Under the pieces are notes generated by a model. It was not told where the DNA came from. It did no database searches and worked only from the letters and a program-made list of their open reading frames with translations. Source: JAAZMA01 sp964564325 (GTDB lineage Bacteria; Bacillota; Clostridia; Tissierellales; Tepidimicrobiaceae). From it: a DNA stretch of 18,724 nucleotides. The DNA is taken from contig CAZMBD010000044.1 of assembly GCA_964564325.1 (NCBI GenBank), positions 1 through 18,724 on the forward strand, written 5' to 3'. Position 1 is the stretch's first letter; each line of letters opens with the position of its first letter. This document shows, piece after piece, positions 1 through 7,603 of this stretch. The translations under genes and the position numbers were made by a program.

Positions 1-354
1 CTTACTTATTTATTTATAGCCCATGATTTGTCTATGGTTAGATATATTTCAGATAGAGTTGGGGTAATGTATTTAGGTCATATGATGGAAGTGGCTAGTT
101 CAGAAGAACTTTACGATAATCCTCTTCACCCATATACTAAGGCACTATTATCTGCTATACCTATTCCCGATCCAGAAATTCAAAGGGGTAGACATAGGAT
201 AATGCTAGAAGGAGATGTACCTAGTCCTATTGATCCTAAGGAAAACTGTAGATTTGTAGATAGATGCCCCTATGCTATGGAAAAATGCAGGGAAATAGTT
301 CCAGAACTAAGGGAAGTGGAAAAGGAACACTTCGTGGCTTGCCACAGGGTTTAG
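1..354 (+). CDS. Oligopeptide/dipeptide ABC transporter ATP-binding protein (OppF/DppF-like), 3' part only
   Basis: The reading frame is open from base 1, so the gene enters from the left and only the last 117 codons are present. The visible part starts just before the H-loop (residues FIAHDLSMV), the switch histidine of ABC ATPases. It continues with the segment NPLHPYTKALLSAIP, the hallmark of the C-terminal oligopeptide/dipeptide transporter extension. The tail carries the family's cysteine pattern (NCRFVDRCPYAMEKC, then a final ACH), thought to hold a metal or iron-sulfur site in Opp/Dpp ATPases. The Walker A, Q-loop and signature lie outside the window. It would energise peptide, or sometimes nickel or sugar, import with permeases encoded to the left. 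OppF/AppF/DppF cannot be told apart from this fragment. A TTG at 28 is internal and not the start. Confidence 0.9.
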   Translation, partial: LTYLFIAHDLSMVRYISDRVGVMYLGHMMEVASSEELYDNPLHPYTKALLSAIPIPDPEIQRGRHRIMLEGDVPSPIDPKENCRFVDRCPYAMEKCREIVPELREVEKEHFVACHRV

Positions 355-440
355 ATATTAGTCATACTCTAGGCTAAGATAAACATTGTTGTTTGGCACT
401 AACTTATTGGCAAGGCATCCCATAGTCAATAAATATTATA

Positions 441-470
441 TTGAATAGGCTAAAGGATTAGTGATATAAT
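441..470 (+). promoter_or_regulatory. Sigma-A-type promoter with extended -10 for the small coiled-coil gene
   Basis: A -35 element TTGAAT (441-446) and a perfect -10 TATAAT (465-470) are 18 bp apart. The TGA immediately before the -10 gives an extended -10 (TGATATAAT). The start codon at 502 is about 25 bp downstream of the expected transcription start. This indicates the coiled-coil gene is transcribed on its own. Between the upstream ATPase stop and this promoter (355-440) I see no convincing terminator. Confidence 0.65.
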
Positions 471-501
471 ATATATAGTATATTAACGGAGGAGAATTGG
501 A

Positions 502-765
502 ATGGGGGATAATATATCTAATGAACGATTATTTGAGTTTATGACGAAAATGTACAGTGAAATGCAAGAAGGATTTAGGCAAGTAAATTCAAGGGTTGAT
601 AATGTAGAAAATGAAATTAAGAAAATAAATACTAAAATTGACCACGAGGTAATGTCAAAAATAGATCTTCTATTTGAGGGGCATAAACAAAATTCAGATA
701 AGCTAGATAGAATTGAGAAGGAAGTATCTAGACATGATGAATTCATATTGAGAAGAATAAAATAG
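502..765 (+). CDS. Small coiled-coil protein of unknown function
   Basis: An 87-residue, highly charged protein with no signal peptide or membrane segment, so probably cytoplasmic. It is almost entirely heptad-like: VNSRVDNVENEIKKINTKI in the middle and a second helical stretch near the C-terminus (KLDRIEKEVSRHDEFILRR), so a helical bundle or parallel coiled-coil oligomer is likely. Many clostridial genomes encode small proteins of this look; I do not recognise a named family or function. The ATG at 502 is supported by GGAGGAG at 488-494 with normal spacing. The gene has its own extended -10 promoter and ends directly at a strong hairpin terminator, so it is monocistronic. An open frame on the opposite strand (483-746) is a shadow of the coiled-coil codon pattern. 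Confidence 0.8.
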   Translation: MGDNISNERLFEFMTKMYSEMQEGFRQVNSRVDNVENEIKKINTKIDHEVMSKIDLLFEGHKQNSDKLDRIEKEVSRHDEFILRRIK

Positions 766-766
766 G

Positions 767-804
767 AAAATATCCCCTAAGCATTAATGCTTAGGGGATA
801 TTTT
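767..804. terminator. Bidirectional rho-independent terminator
   Basis: Perfect inverted repeat with two 19-base arms (767-785 and 786-804). The stem core is CCCCTAAGCATT/AATGCTTAGGGG, flanked by A-run and T-run on the two sides. It lies between the stop of the coiled-coil gene (765) and the convergent stop of the transglutaminase gene (826). It gives a U-tract on the plus strand (TATTTTTA) and a similar one on the minus strand, so it probably serves both. Confidence 0.9.
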
Positions 805-825
805 TAATATTGTGACCTGCTAAGT

Positions 826-3078
826 TCAGATATTGAGCCAATATTTCCAAGAGCCTAAATGATTTTTAGCTCTATTTTCCACATTTTTTTTAAATTTTTC
901 TATTTCATATAAATCTTCATCTGAAGTAGGCATTTCACTATATTTATTTTTTACAAAAATGTCCGTTATTTCTTGTATACCTTTATTTCCCATATAGGAG
1001 AAGCGATAGGCTATTCTATTTGCATATTCATAATGGGTCTCACCTTGTTTAATAGGATATCCCAATAATTTGGTAAGTTTAAGGATTTCATTGTATTGAT
1101 ATATAATTCTTTTTTTATTAGGAAGCTTTTTAATTTTAGCATTTCGATATTTGTTTTTTAAGATGCTTATGAAAAATCTCATAAATACAATTAATAGCAC
1201 AATTCCTGTAATAATTATAGGAGTGTTTTTAGGTAAATTTTCTAAGGTAAAAGTATCAGGTATTTCCTCATTGATTGCATCTATATCTTTGTCTTTTTTT
1301 ATATTATTATTAGTTTTATTTTTTGTTATATTTAGATCTTCCAATTGGCTTTTGTCACTTATGTTTATAAGTCTTTCATCTTCATAAATTGGATTTAATT
1401 CGCCTATTAGTAGAGGCTTTTCGAGTCTTGATACTATAGGATATTGGGGTGTAGGTTCAAATATCATCCAGCCTACTGGTTCAATAAAGGCCTCTACCCA
1501 AGCATGGGCATTTTTTTTCTTTACTTCATAGACTCCATCTCTTACTAAATCACGAGCTATAAATCCTTCTACATATCTGCTGGGAATACCTTCTAGCCGT
1601 AGCATTATTGCCATAGTTGTAGCATAATAGGTACAATAACCTTCTTTTGATTCAAATAGAAAATAGTCTATAAAATCTCGATTTCGTGGAGGTTTTTCTA
1701 CATTTGTATTATATTTATAATTTTTGCGAAGGTATTTTTCTATGGCTACTGCTTTTTCATAATCTGTTTCTTTATCTTTGACAATTTCAGCAGCTAGTTC
1801 TTTTGTATTTTTTGTTATTTTAAACTTTGGATACTGCAAATACTGAGATAGTTTTTTTATATCTTTTTTCTTATTATCTATACCTTTGGACACTAATACA
1901 TCATAAGGTAGAGGAGTAAGTATATCTAAGGAATAACTTTCCCTATCATAAATTCCATCTGGAAATTGTAATTCGCCATCAGAATTTACTTCTATTTCAT
2001 AATTTCCACCTAAATAAACTGTATTTGCACCATAGGGGCTAAAAAGGGTTGTGGAGGAAAACATATGGTTGGTAATTTCAATAGAATCTTCAGTATAATA
2101 TTTTTTTCTATCTTCTTCACTAATTTCACTAAAGTCTTCTCCACTTAAATAAATTTTCCAAGGAGTATCTTGTGATTCCCACATATCTCCTGTATATATA
2201 TGTCTTATATTTCCTCTAAGATAAAAAGGGCCATTTCCCTTAACTGTCATAACTTTCTTATCACTTGTTCTAATTGGACCTCCTAATTTAGTGGCTTTTC
2301 TTTGATAGCCAGTTTCTGCAAAATCAAAGGAATCTGCATTGCCAAAGTCTCTAGTATGTTCATCGGAAGAACGTAAATCTTCTATGCCAGGAAAAATATT
2401 ATAGACTGTGTTTTGTAACCAATACCATTGAATAAAGTTATTGGATTTTGGAATTAAAAGGGACAGTGTTATTATTAAAAAGCTATACAAAACAATGGCT
2501 TTTAGTATAAAATTTTCACTTTTTATTTTTTCTTTAGAATATTTATTTAAGCCTAGCAGTATAAGAAATAAGAATAAAAATATGGCAATTAAGAAATAAG
2601 CTATATCGAAAAAGGCATACCAATAATATACAAGAGTGCCTATATAAACAGGTAGTAGAAAATAGATTTTTTTATTTTTAAATATAATAAATCCAGTATA
2701 AATAGCTACTAAAGCTATAAGAATCCACCAAAATTTGAATACATTTTTAGGGATTAAATTTTCTTTACACATAATATAGTCTATTATATTTTCAAATAGA
2801 AGATATAAATTTTTAAGTAATGGTTGTATAAAAGGGACAAAATAATGGTTTATAATAATTGATGCAATAAATCCAATTAAGAGGATAATATATAAAAATA
2901 AAGGTTTTAATAGAAAAAACTCTATTATGCCACTGATTATAATTACAGAGAGCATTTGTTTTAAAACACCTAATTCTAAAGGCATAGCTTGTCCTAGCAT
3001 ATAAGTAAGGATAAATACAAAAGAAAAATAAATAATATTATTTATTAATTTTTGATTTTTATTTAATTTCTTATCCAT
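826..3078 (-). CDS. TgpA-like membrane transglutaminase-domain protein
   Basis: A 750-residue membrane protein. Residues 1-210 hold about six to eight hydrophobic helices (TgpA/DUF3488-like part). Residues 230-460 are extracytoplasmic. The transglutaminase-like core follows: C482 in EGYCTYYATTMAIMLR, H525 in NAHAWVEAF, and an acidic residue E541 in FEPTP, matching the Cys-His-Asp/Glu triad. A further membrane helix lies near residues 615-640, and the cytoplasmic tail (KKRIIYQYNEILKLTKLLG, then an ETHYEYANRI segment) resembles DUF4129. The family faces outward and is thought to act on peptides or proteins by a thiol mechanism; the substrate is unknown. It is last in a three-gene operon, its ATG overlapping the DUF58 stop by 8 bases. 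GGAGGG precedes the start. Domain call is firm; physiological role is not. Confidence 0.93.
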   Translation of the reverse strand: MDKKLNKNQKLINNIIYFSFVFILTYMLGQAMPLELGVLKQMLSVIIISGIIEFFLLKPLFLYIILLIGFIASIIINHYFVPFIQPLLKNLYLLFENIIDYIMCKENLIPKNVFKFWWILIALVAIYTGFIIFKNKKIYFLLPVYIGTLVYYWYAFFDIAYFLIAIFLFLFLILLGLNKYSKEKIKSENFILKAIVLYSFLIITLSLLIPKSNNFIQWYWLQNTVYNIFPGIEDLRSSDEHTRDFGNADSFDFAETGYQRKATKLGGPIRTSDKKVMTVKGNGPFYLRGNIRHIYTGDMWESQDTPWKIYLSGEDFSEISEEDRKKYYTEDSIEITNHMFSSTTLFSPYGANTVYLGGNYEIEVNSDGELQFPDGIYDRESYSLDILTPLPYDVLVSKGIDNKKKDIKKLSQYLQYPKFKITKNTKELAAEIVKDKETDYEKAVAIEKYLRKNYKYNTNVEKPPRNRDFIDYFLFESKEGYCTYYATTMAIMLRLEGIPSRYVEGFIARDLVRDGVYEVKKKNAHAWVEAFIEPVGWMIFEPTPQYPIVSRLEKPLLIGELNPIYEDERLINISDKSQLEDLNITKNKTNNNIKKDKDIDAINEEIPDTFTLENLPKNTPIIITGIVLLIVFMRFFISILKNKYRNAKIKKLPNKKRIIYQYNEILKLTKLLGYPIKQGETHYEYANRIAYRFSYMGNKGIQEITDIFVKNKYSEMPTSDEDLYEIEKFKKNVENRAKNHLGSWKYWLNI

Positions 3079-4276
3079 TTTTACCCTCCAATGCTTCTTT
3101 AATATTGGTTTCGTAATCTAGTAAATATATGGGAATGCCTTCTTGCCTTAATCCTTTTTTTACTATAGGTTCTAAATAACCCATATTGTTTTTTTTATCT
3201 TTTGCAATTATAAATAATGGTTTTAAGCCCTTTATTTTAAGGGAGATACCAAGGGTACCCATTGATTTATTTAAATTTGGAGTAATGATTATAACTGTGG
3301 AGTCTTTTCTGAAACTGTCTATTTGAGGAATTATAAATTCACTAAATTCTAAGGCTCCATTAGCTTTAAATCTAGCTAAAGAGTCTAAAAAGGGCTTTAT
3401 ATCAGTTTTTTGATGACCTTGTATTTCAATTAATTCATTATTGTTTTGAGTTTTAAAATTGACTGGAATATTTTGATTTAGATAATAGTTTATGATACTA
3501 AGGCTTATATCTACTATTTTATCTTCTAGATGGCGTTCTTGATCATTTTCAAAGTGTTTATTGTAATTATCTATAAGTACTATAGTGTGAGCATCTCCAC
3601 GGTTTTCATAATTTTTTATTATTATATTGTCTAATTTTGCAGACAATTTCCAATGGATAGACTTTATATTATCTCCTTCTCTAAAATTTCTTATGGAAGA
3701 AATCCTACTTTTATCTTGAAATGCAATATTATTAATAGGTAATTCTCCTAATTGTTCTACAGCAGTTATGGTAAAATTAGAAAGTTCAATAGCTTCTGGA
3801 TAGATTAAAAGCGAGGTTTCAGATGCGATTTTTTTTCTTAAGTGAAAAAATCCAAAGGCATCGCTTACTATGACTTCTATTTTTCCCAATTCATAATATC
3901 CTCGTCTTTTTAAGTTTATAGTTTCGCTATATTTAATTAATTCTCCTGGTTTTAGTGTTTTTACAACTTTTTTTGCTTTTTCTCCTGTTAGTTCTTCGGA
4001 AATATGGCTATGTATTTCTAAATAGGGAATATGAAAAATACTAGTATTGTCTATTTTATAATTTATATTGATTTCATCTCCAATATATAGTGCTTCTTTT
4101 GGTAGTTGGATAGAAGCTTCCAGTCTTATTAAGATAATTAAACTATGGAATAATGGAATTAAAAAGCTTAGGATATATACATATAATAAAAAATAGGGCA
4201 TGGTTCCCCCAACTAATAGGGCATAGCTTAGTAATATTATAAATAATACTATGGAGCCAATTTTTTTATTTTTCAT
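3071..4276 (-). CDS. DUF58 domain-containing membrane protein
   Basis: A 401-residue protein with two hydrophobic N-terminal helices (about residues 5-25 and 28-50), then a beta-rich region. The signature DUF58 motif is RNFREGDNIKSIHWKLSAK (residues 196-214), followed by a von Willebrand A-like fold beginning near TIVLIDNY (about 231). DUF58 proteins nearly always pair with a MoxR AAA+ ATPase, as here, and the ATPase is believed to remodel or activate the vWA-type partner. Its start codon overlaps the MoxR stop by 11 bases and its stop overlaps the transglutaminase start by 8, so translation is probably coupled. The RBS is modest (CGGTGATT), consistent with dependence on coupling. Biochemical function is not established for the family. 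Confidence 0.92.
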   Translation of the reverse strand: MKNKKIGSIVLFIILLSYALLVGGTMPYFLLYVYILSFLIPLFHSLIILIRLEASIQLPKEALYIGDEININYKIDNTSIFHIPYLEIHSHISEELTGEKAKKVVKTLKPGELIKYSETINLKRRGYYELGKIEVIVSDAFGFFHLRKKIASETSLLIYPEAIELSNFTITAVEQLGELPINNIAFQDKSRISSIRNFREGDNIKSIHWKLSAKLDNIIIKNYENRGDAHTIVLIDNYNKHFENDQERHLEDKIVDISLSIINYYLNQNIPVNFKTQNNNELIEIQGHQKTDIKPFLDSLARFKANGALEFSEFIIPQIDSFRKDSTVIIITPNLNKSMGTLGISLKIKGLKPLFIIAKDKKNNMGYLEPIVKKGLRQEGIPIYLLDYETNIKEALEGKNG

Positions 4277-5207
4277 TTGTAATCACCGGAATGTATATTT
4301 TTTTAAGTATATTTTTTAATATATCTTCCACATTTTTCCCTTCAATTCTAGCTTCTGGGGAGAGTATTAGTCTATGAGCTAATACAGGTATTGCCATTTC
4401 CTTTACATCATCGGGAATGACATAATTTCTGTTTTTCATAAATGCTTTTGCTTTAGAGGCTTTTAATAAATCAATGGAGGCTCTAGGACTAGCTCCAAGC
4501 TGTAAATCTTCACAATTTCTAGTGCTATTGGAGATATCTACAATATACTCAATTATATCCTCATGTACTACTAGCTTGTCCACTGCAAGCTGCATATTTA
4601 AAATTTCGTCTTTAGATATAGTTGCTTCAATATGTTTAAGATTATTAGATTGGTGATTTTTTAAAATTTCCCATTCATATTCTTCATCAGGATAACCTAT
4701 GGATAATCGCATTAAGAAACGATCTAATTGTGCTTCAGGTAGTGGAAATGTACCTTGATATTCTAAAGGATTTTGAGTTGCTAGAACTATAAAAGGTTCT
4801 TCTAATATATAGTCCCTATCTTCTGTAGAAACTTCTCCTTCTTCCATGGCTTGTAGTAGGCTAGATTGAGTTTTAGGAGAAGTTCTATTGATTTCATCTG
4901 CTAGAAATACTTGATTGAATATTGGACCTTTTTTAAAGGTGAAATTTCCTGTGCTTTTATCATAAATATTTATTCCAATAATATCTGAGGGCATTAAATC
5001 TGGAGTGAATTGGACTCTTTTGTAAGACAAATCCATACTTTTGGCAAGAGCTTTTGCCAATGTAGTTTTACCAACTCCAGGCATATCTTCTATTAAAACA
5101 TGTCCCCTAGCTAGTACTGCAATTAAGATTTTTTCTATTACTTCATCTTTTCCAATGATTACTTTTTTTATATTTTCTGAGACCTTTAACATTTTTATAT
5201 TATCCAT
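4266..5207 (-). CDS. MoxR-family AAA+ ATPase
   Basis: A cytoplasmic ATPase of 313 residues. Walker A is MPGVGKTT (residues 42-49), Walker B is VFLADE (100-105), sensor 1 is in ATQNP (143-147), and the arginine-finger region is EAQLDRF (158-164). These order and spacings are typical of MoxR. MoxR proteins act as chaperone-like ATPases that assemble or activate vWA/DUF58 partners, here the next gene. I place the start at 5207 (MDNIKML). A possible ATG at 5222 is rejected because the strong GAGGTGGGG ribosome binding site lies between the two and would be inside the longer protein. First gene of the operon MoxR-DUF58-transglutaminase; codon use matches its neighbours. Confidence 0.95.
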   Translation of the reverse strand: MDNIKMLKVSENIKKVIIGKDEVIEKILIAVLARGHVLIEDMPGVGKTTLAKALAKSMDLSYKRVQFTPDLMPSDIIGINIYDKSTGNFTFKKGPIFNQVFLADEINRTSPKTQSSLLQAMEEGEVSTEDRDYILEEPFIVLATQNPLEYQGTFPLPEAQLDRFLMRLSIGYPDEEYEWEILKNHQSNNLKHIEATISKDEILNMQLAVDKLVVHEDIIEYIVDISNSTRNCEDLQLGASPRASIDLLKASKAKAFMKNRNYVIPDDVKEMAIPVLAHRLILSPEARIEGKNVEDILKNILKKIYIPVITNEK

Positions 5208-5251
5208 TTTACCCCACCTCATTATGTTAATTTTTAAAATATTTTAAATAT

Positions 5252-5262
5252 ATTATATCACA
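5252..5262 (-). promoter_or_regulatory. Probable promoter of the MoxR-DUF58-TgpA operon
   Basis: On the minus strand the sequence TGTGATATAAT contains a perfect -10 (TATAAT, bases 5252-5257) with an extended TG element. The -35 region is only AT-rich with no good TTGACA match, so the call leans on the extended -10. The start codon at 5207 is about 40 bp downstream. Confidence 0.5.
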
Positions 5263-5305
5263 TCATATATTTAAAATAATATACCAATATCGACATTTAT
5301 ATAAA

Positions 5306-5327
5306 ATTGTAACCATACTGTAACAAT
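5306..5327. promoter_or_regulatory. Candidate operator: 11-bp-spaced TGTAAC repeats / imperfect dyad
   Basis: The repeat TGTAAC occurs twice, 11 bp apart (5308-5313 and 5319-5324), and the same bases form an imperfect dyad with 8-base arms (ATTGTAAC and GTAACAAT, one mismatch). On the minus strand it reads as TTACA repeats one helical turn apart, a layout used by OmpR/PhoP-type response regulators. It lies between two divergent promoters. No regulator is encoded nearby to support the assignment. Confidence 0.3.
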
Positions 5328-5377
5328 TTATAGTCGATAAAGCGTGTAAAATAGCCATTACTATATATATAATTACT

Positions 5378-5406
5378 TTGACAATAAAGCTTTTATATAA
5401 TATCAT
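5378..5406 (+). promoter_or_regulatory. Sigma-A-type promoter for the stalk-domain gene
   Basis: TTGACA (5378-5383) and TATCAT (5401-5406) are separated by 17 bp. The GTG start at 5439 is about 26 bp beyond the predicted transcription start, with AGGAGGG in between. A closer TATAAT at 5396 would leave only a 12-bp spacer and is not favoured. Confidence 0.6.
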
Positions 5407-5438
5407 ATAATTAATAATAAAATCAGGAGGGATACATA

Positions 5439-6468
5439 GTGAAGAGACCAAGAAAAAAGATAATGTTGATCACCATTACCACATTGTTAATTAGTATGTT
5501 TTTAGCAACTACAGTTTATGCTGNNNNNNNNNNNNNNNNNNNNNNNNNNNNNNNNNNNNNNNNNNNNNNNNNNNNNNNNNNNNNNNNNNNNNNNNNNNNN
5601 NNNNNNNNNNNNNNNNNNNNNNNTAGGTGAAATTTTAGGTAAGGAAGTTAAATGGACCCAAAAAGACTATAGAGTCGATATAAATGATAAAGAAGAGCAA
5701 GTAGATCAAGCGGAGTTTTCAAAATTACAAATTGAATTGATTTCAAAAAATATCGAAATCGATAATTTAAAAAAGCAAGTGGCAGATTTAGAAACTAAAT
5801 TAAAAGAAGCTGAGGAAAAGAAAGATCAGAAAAAGAATTTAAGTGATTTAGAAAAAGAATTAAACAAAAAATATGGTTATTATGAAAGAATGGATTTTGA
5901 TATTAGATTAACTGAATATAAAGGAGATATAGATGTTAATATTGTAGTGGATTTGGATAGGGATTATTCTAGATGGAATAGTTTAAGAGATAGGGATATA
6001 GAATATTATATAGAAGATATAGTGAAAGAAATTCGTTATGATTTCAAAGATGCAAAAATATATGGTGAAATTGAAGACAAGAGAACTAGAGATAAATTAG
6101 TAGATTTTTATACAGATAATAGAGATAGAGTAGTTATAAGTAGTAAAGGTAGTAGCTCTGGATATATTAGAGATATAAAAGATATGGAAGACTATTTAAA
6201 TGATAGATCTAGTACTTATGAAGGTGCAAGATTTAGAATTTATCTAAATGAAAATAAAAACAAAGACACTATAGAAATTGTATTAGATGTGTACAAAAAG
6301 GATTGGGACAGTTTAGGAATTAAAGGACAGGATGACTATTTAGAAAAACTTTATTATGAAATCAATCGTGAATTCCCTAAAATGTATGTAGAGGGGACAG
6401 TATTTGATGGTAGTCAAAAGTTAAATTCCTTTGATTTTGATTCTAGTGGTAAATTAAGTGTGTGGTAA
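5439..6468 (+). CDS. Secreted stalk-domain (copper amine oxidase N-like) protein with duplicated C-terminal domain; interrupted by assembly gap
   Basis: The 5' part (5439-5523) encodes a signal peptide: a KRPRKK n-region, a hydrophobic core, and cleavage after VYA. After the gap the frame resumes with GEILGKEVKW...DYRVDIND, which is the end of the copper-amine-oxidase-N-like 'stalk' domain usual in secreted clostridial proteins. Next comes a coiled coil rich in Lys and Glu (about bases 5706-5870), then two diverged copies of a domain of about 70 residues (5896-6108 and 6232-6438). The two sides of the gap are in different frames, so the N-run is not the true length; I treat them as one gene. 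The GTG start is supported by AGGAGGG at 5425-5431. Likely extracellular or wall-associated; function unknown. A terminator follows immediately. Confidence 0.75.
5524..5623. other. Assembly gap of exactly 100 N
   Basis: One hundred N bases join two contigs inside the stalk-domain gene. For the flanking frames to join, the missing stretch must be a multiple of three, so 100 is a placeholder. It should contain most of the stalk domain, from just after the signal peptide to the segment before GEILGKEV. Confidence 0.97.
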
Positions 6469-6473
6469 TAAAC

Positions 6474-6497
6474 AAAAGGCGGCATGGCCGCCTTTTT
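6474..6497. terminator. Rho-independent terminator, probably bidirectional
   Basis: GC-rich stem AAAAGGCGGC / GCCGCCTTTT (6474-6483 and 6487-6496) with an ATG loop and a T-run, directly after the stop of the stalk-domain gene. The convergent deacetylase gene stops at 6498, so the hairpin can terminate both transcripts; on the minus strand it also ends in a T-run. Confidence 0.9.
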
Positions 6498-7559
6498 CTA
6501 TTTCTGATTTACAATATTAATAAAGTCGTTTATATTCATTTTAGGGCTTACTCCAAATCTAGGTAGTTGGAATTTGTCTACGTGACGAATTACATATCCA
6601 TTTTGAGTGGTGAAGGCCATTTTATGACCAGTTTCTTTTAAATATTCAATAGTATTATTATCATAAATTCCATAGGGATAGGCAAAATATTTTGCATCCA
6701 AAAGTTCCCTGTTTTTATTTAAGTCTTCTATGATAGTATCTTTTTCTGAGACTAGGAGTAATGGCTTTTTATTTTCATCTCGCTTATGAAGATTATATGT
6801 ATGGGATTCATAATCAAATACATCACTGTATTTATAGCTTTCACTCAGACTTAAAGATTGAAGATTTTGAGGATCAAATTCCTTTTGTTCTTCCTCAACT
6901 CTATAGCCTAACATAAAAATAGTTCCCTTAAAATTATATTTTTTCATTATAGGATATGCATATATTGCATTGCTATAATATCCATCGTCAAAGGTGATGA
7001 CTACAGTTTTTTTAGGTAATGTAATTTTTCCATCTATAAAATCTTGTAATTCATCTAGTGTGGCTGTATAGAAACCATTTTTATATAAATAGTCCATTTG
7101 CTTTTCAAAAGTTTCTACTGATAATACACTATTATTTTTTTCCCAACCATATTTATCAATATCTTCTTGCTTTAATAGATGATGATACATAAGTACTGGG
7201 ACTTTATTAGCAGATGTTTTACTTAATTTATTATGAAGTTTTAGGATTTCTTTTCGAAGTCTTAGATTTTCTTCTTTTAATATATTGTATTTTTCTTCTA
7301 ATTCTTGTAGTTCCTCTTGAGTTTTTTTATCTAGATTTTCCTGGTTTTCCTCACAAGGTATTTCTGCTTCTTCTGGCAAATTTTCTGTTTCAGAGTTTTC
7401 TTTTATTTCTTCTTTTGATTCTTGATTTTCAGGGATTTCTGGTTCTTCCTTAGTTTCTGAATTAGGTGGCATATCCTCTATTTTATTAGCATAAGCAGGT
7501 ATAGCTATTTGTGTCAGTAATAAAATTGTTATTAATAATAAGATTGGAAGTTTTCTCAT
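6498..7559 (-). CDS. Secreted polysaccharide deacetylase (CE4, NodB domain)
   Basis: A 353-residue secreted protein. Signal peptide residues 1-24 (cleavage after AYA) are followed by an acidic Glu/Pro/Asn-rich stretch (25-75), a coiled coil (about 78-115), then the NodB domain. VPVLMYHHLL starts the domain (120-129). Motif 1 is TFDDG with D191/D192, the catalytic base and a metal ligand. The metal histidines are H253 and H258 in SHTYNLH. AYPYG (293-297) is motif 3. The enzyme would remove N- or O-acetyl groups from an extracellular polysaccharide, either peptidoglycan or a poly-GlcNAc-type polymer. The five-residue step between the histidines differs from the usual HxxxH and recalls PgaB. The start has AAAGGAG upstream. 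It is monocistronic, with its own promoter. Confidence 0.92.
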   Translation of the reverse strand: MRKLPILLLITILLLTQIAIPAYANKIEDMPPNSETKEEPEIPENQESKEEIKENSETENLPEEAEIPCEENQENLDKKTQEELQELEEKYNILKEENLRLRKEILKLHNKLSKTSANKVPVLMYHHLLKQEDIDKYGWEKNNSVLSVETFEKQMDYLYKNGFYTATLDELQDFIDGKITLPKKTVVITFDDGYYSNAIYAYPIMKKYNFKGTIFMLGYRVEEEQKEFDPQNLQSLSLSESYKYSDVFDYESHTYNLHKRDENKKPLLLVSEKDTIIEDLNKNRELLDAKYFAYPYGIYDNNTIEYLKETGHKMAFTTQNGYVIRHVDKFQLPRFGVSPKMNINDFINIVNQK

Positions 7560-7586
7560 ACTGTGCTCCTTTCGTAATTGGTATAT

Positions 7587-7603
7587 GTCTATATTATATA
7601 GAC
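7587..7603. promoter_or_regulatory. 17-bp perfect palindrome over the deacetylase -10
   Basis: GTCTATAT-T-ATATAGAC has 8-base arms around one central base and covers the whole -10 element of the deacetylase promoter. A protein bound here would block that promoter. The AT-rich centre makes part of the symmetry cheap, but the GTCTA/TAGAC ends are not explained by the promoter itself. Confidence 0.4.

Noticed and set aside
355..440. Terminator after the oligopeptide ATPase gene
   Set aside because: Only short direct repeats (TTGGC, TAGGCTAA) are present; I could not find a stable inverted repeat with a T-run.
483..746. Open frame opposite the small coiled-coil gene
   Set aside because: No ribosome binding site, serine/leucine-rich composition typical of a shadow frame, and the plus-strand gene has promoter, RBS and terminator.
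5518..5630. Separate start for the right half of the stalk-domain gene inside the gap edge
   Set aside because: The apparent ATG is in the wrong frame for the signal peptide and only joins through N bases. It is an artefact of the placeholder gap length.
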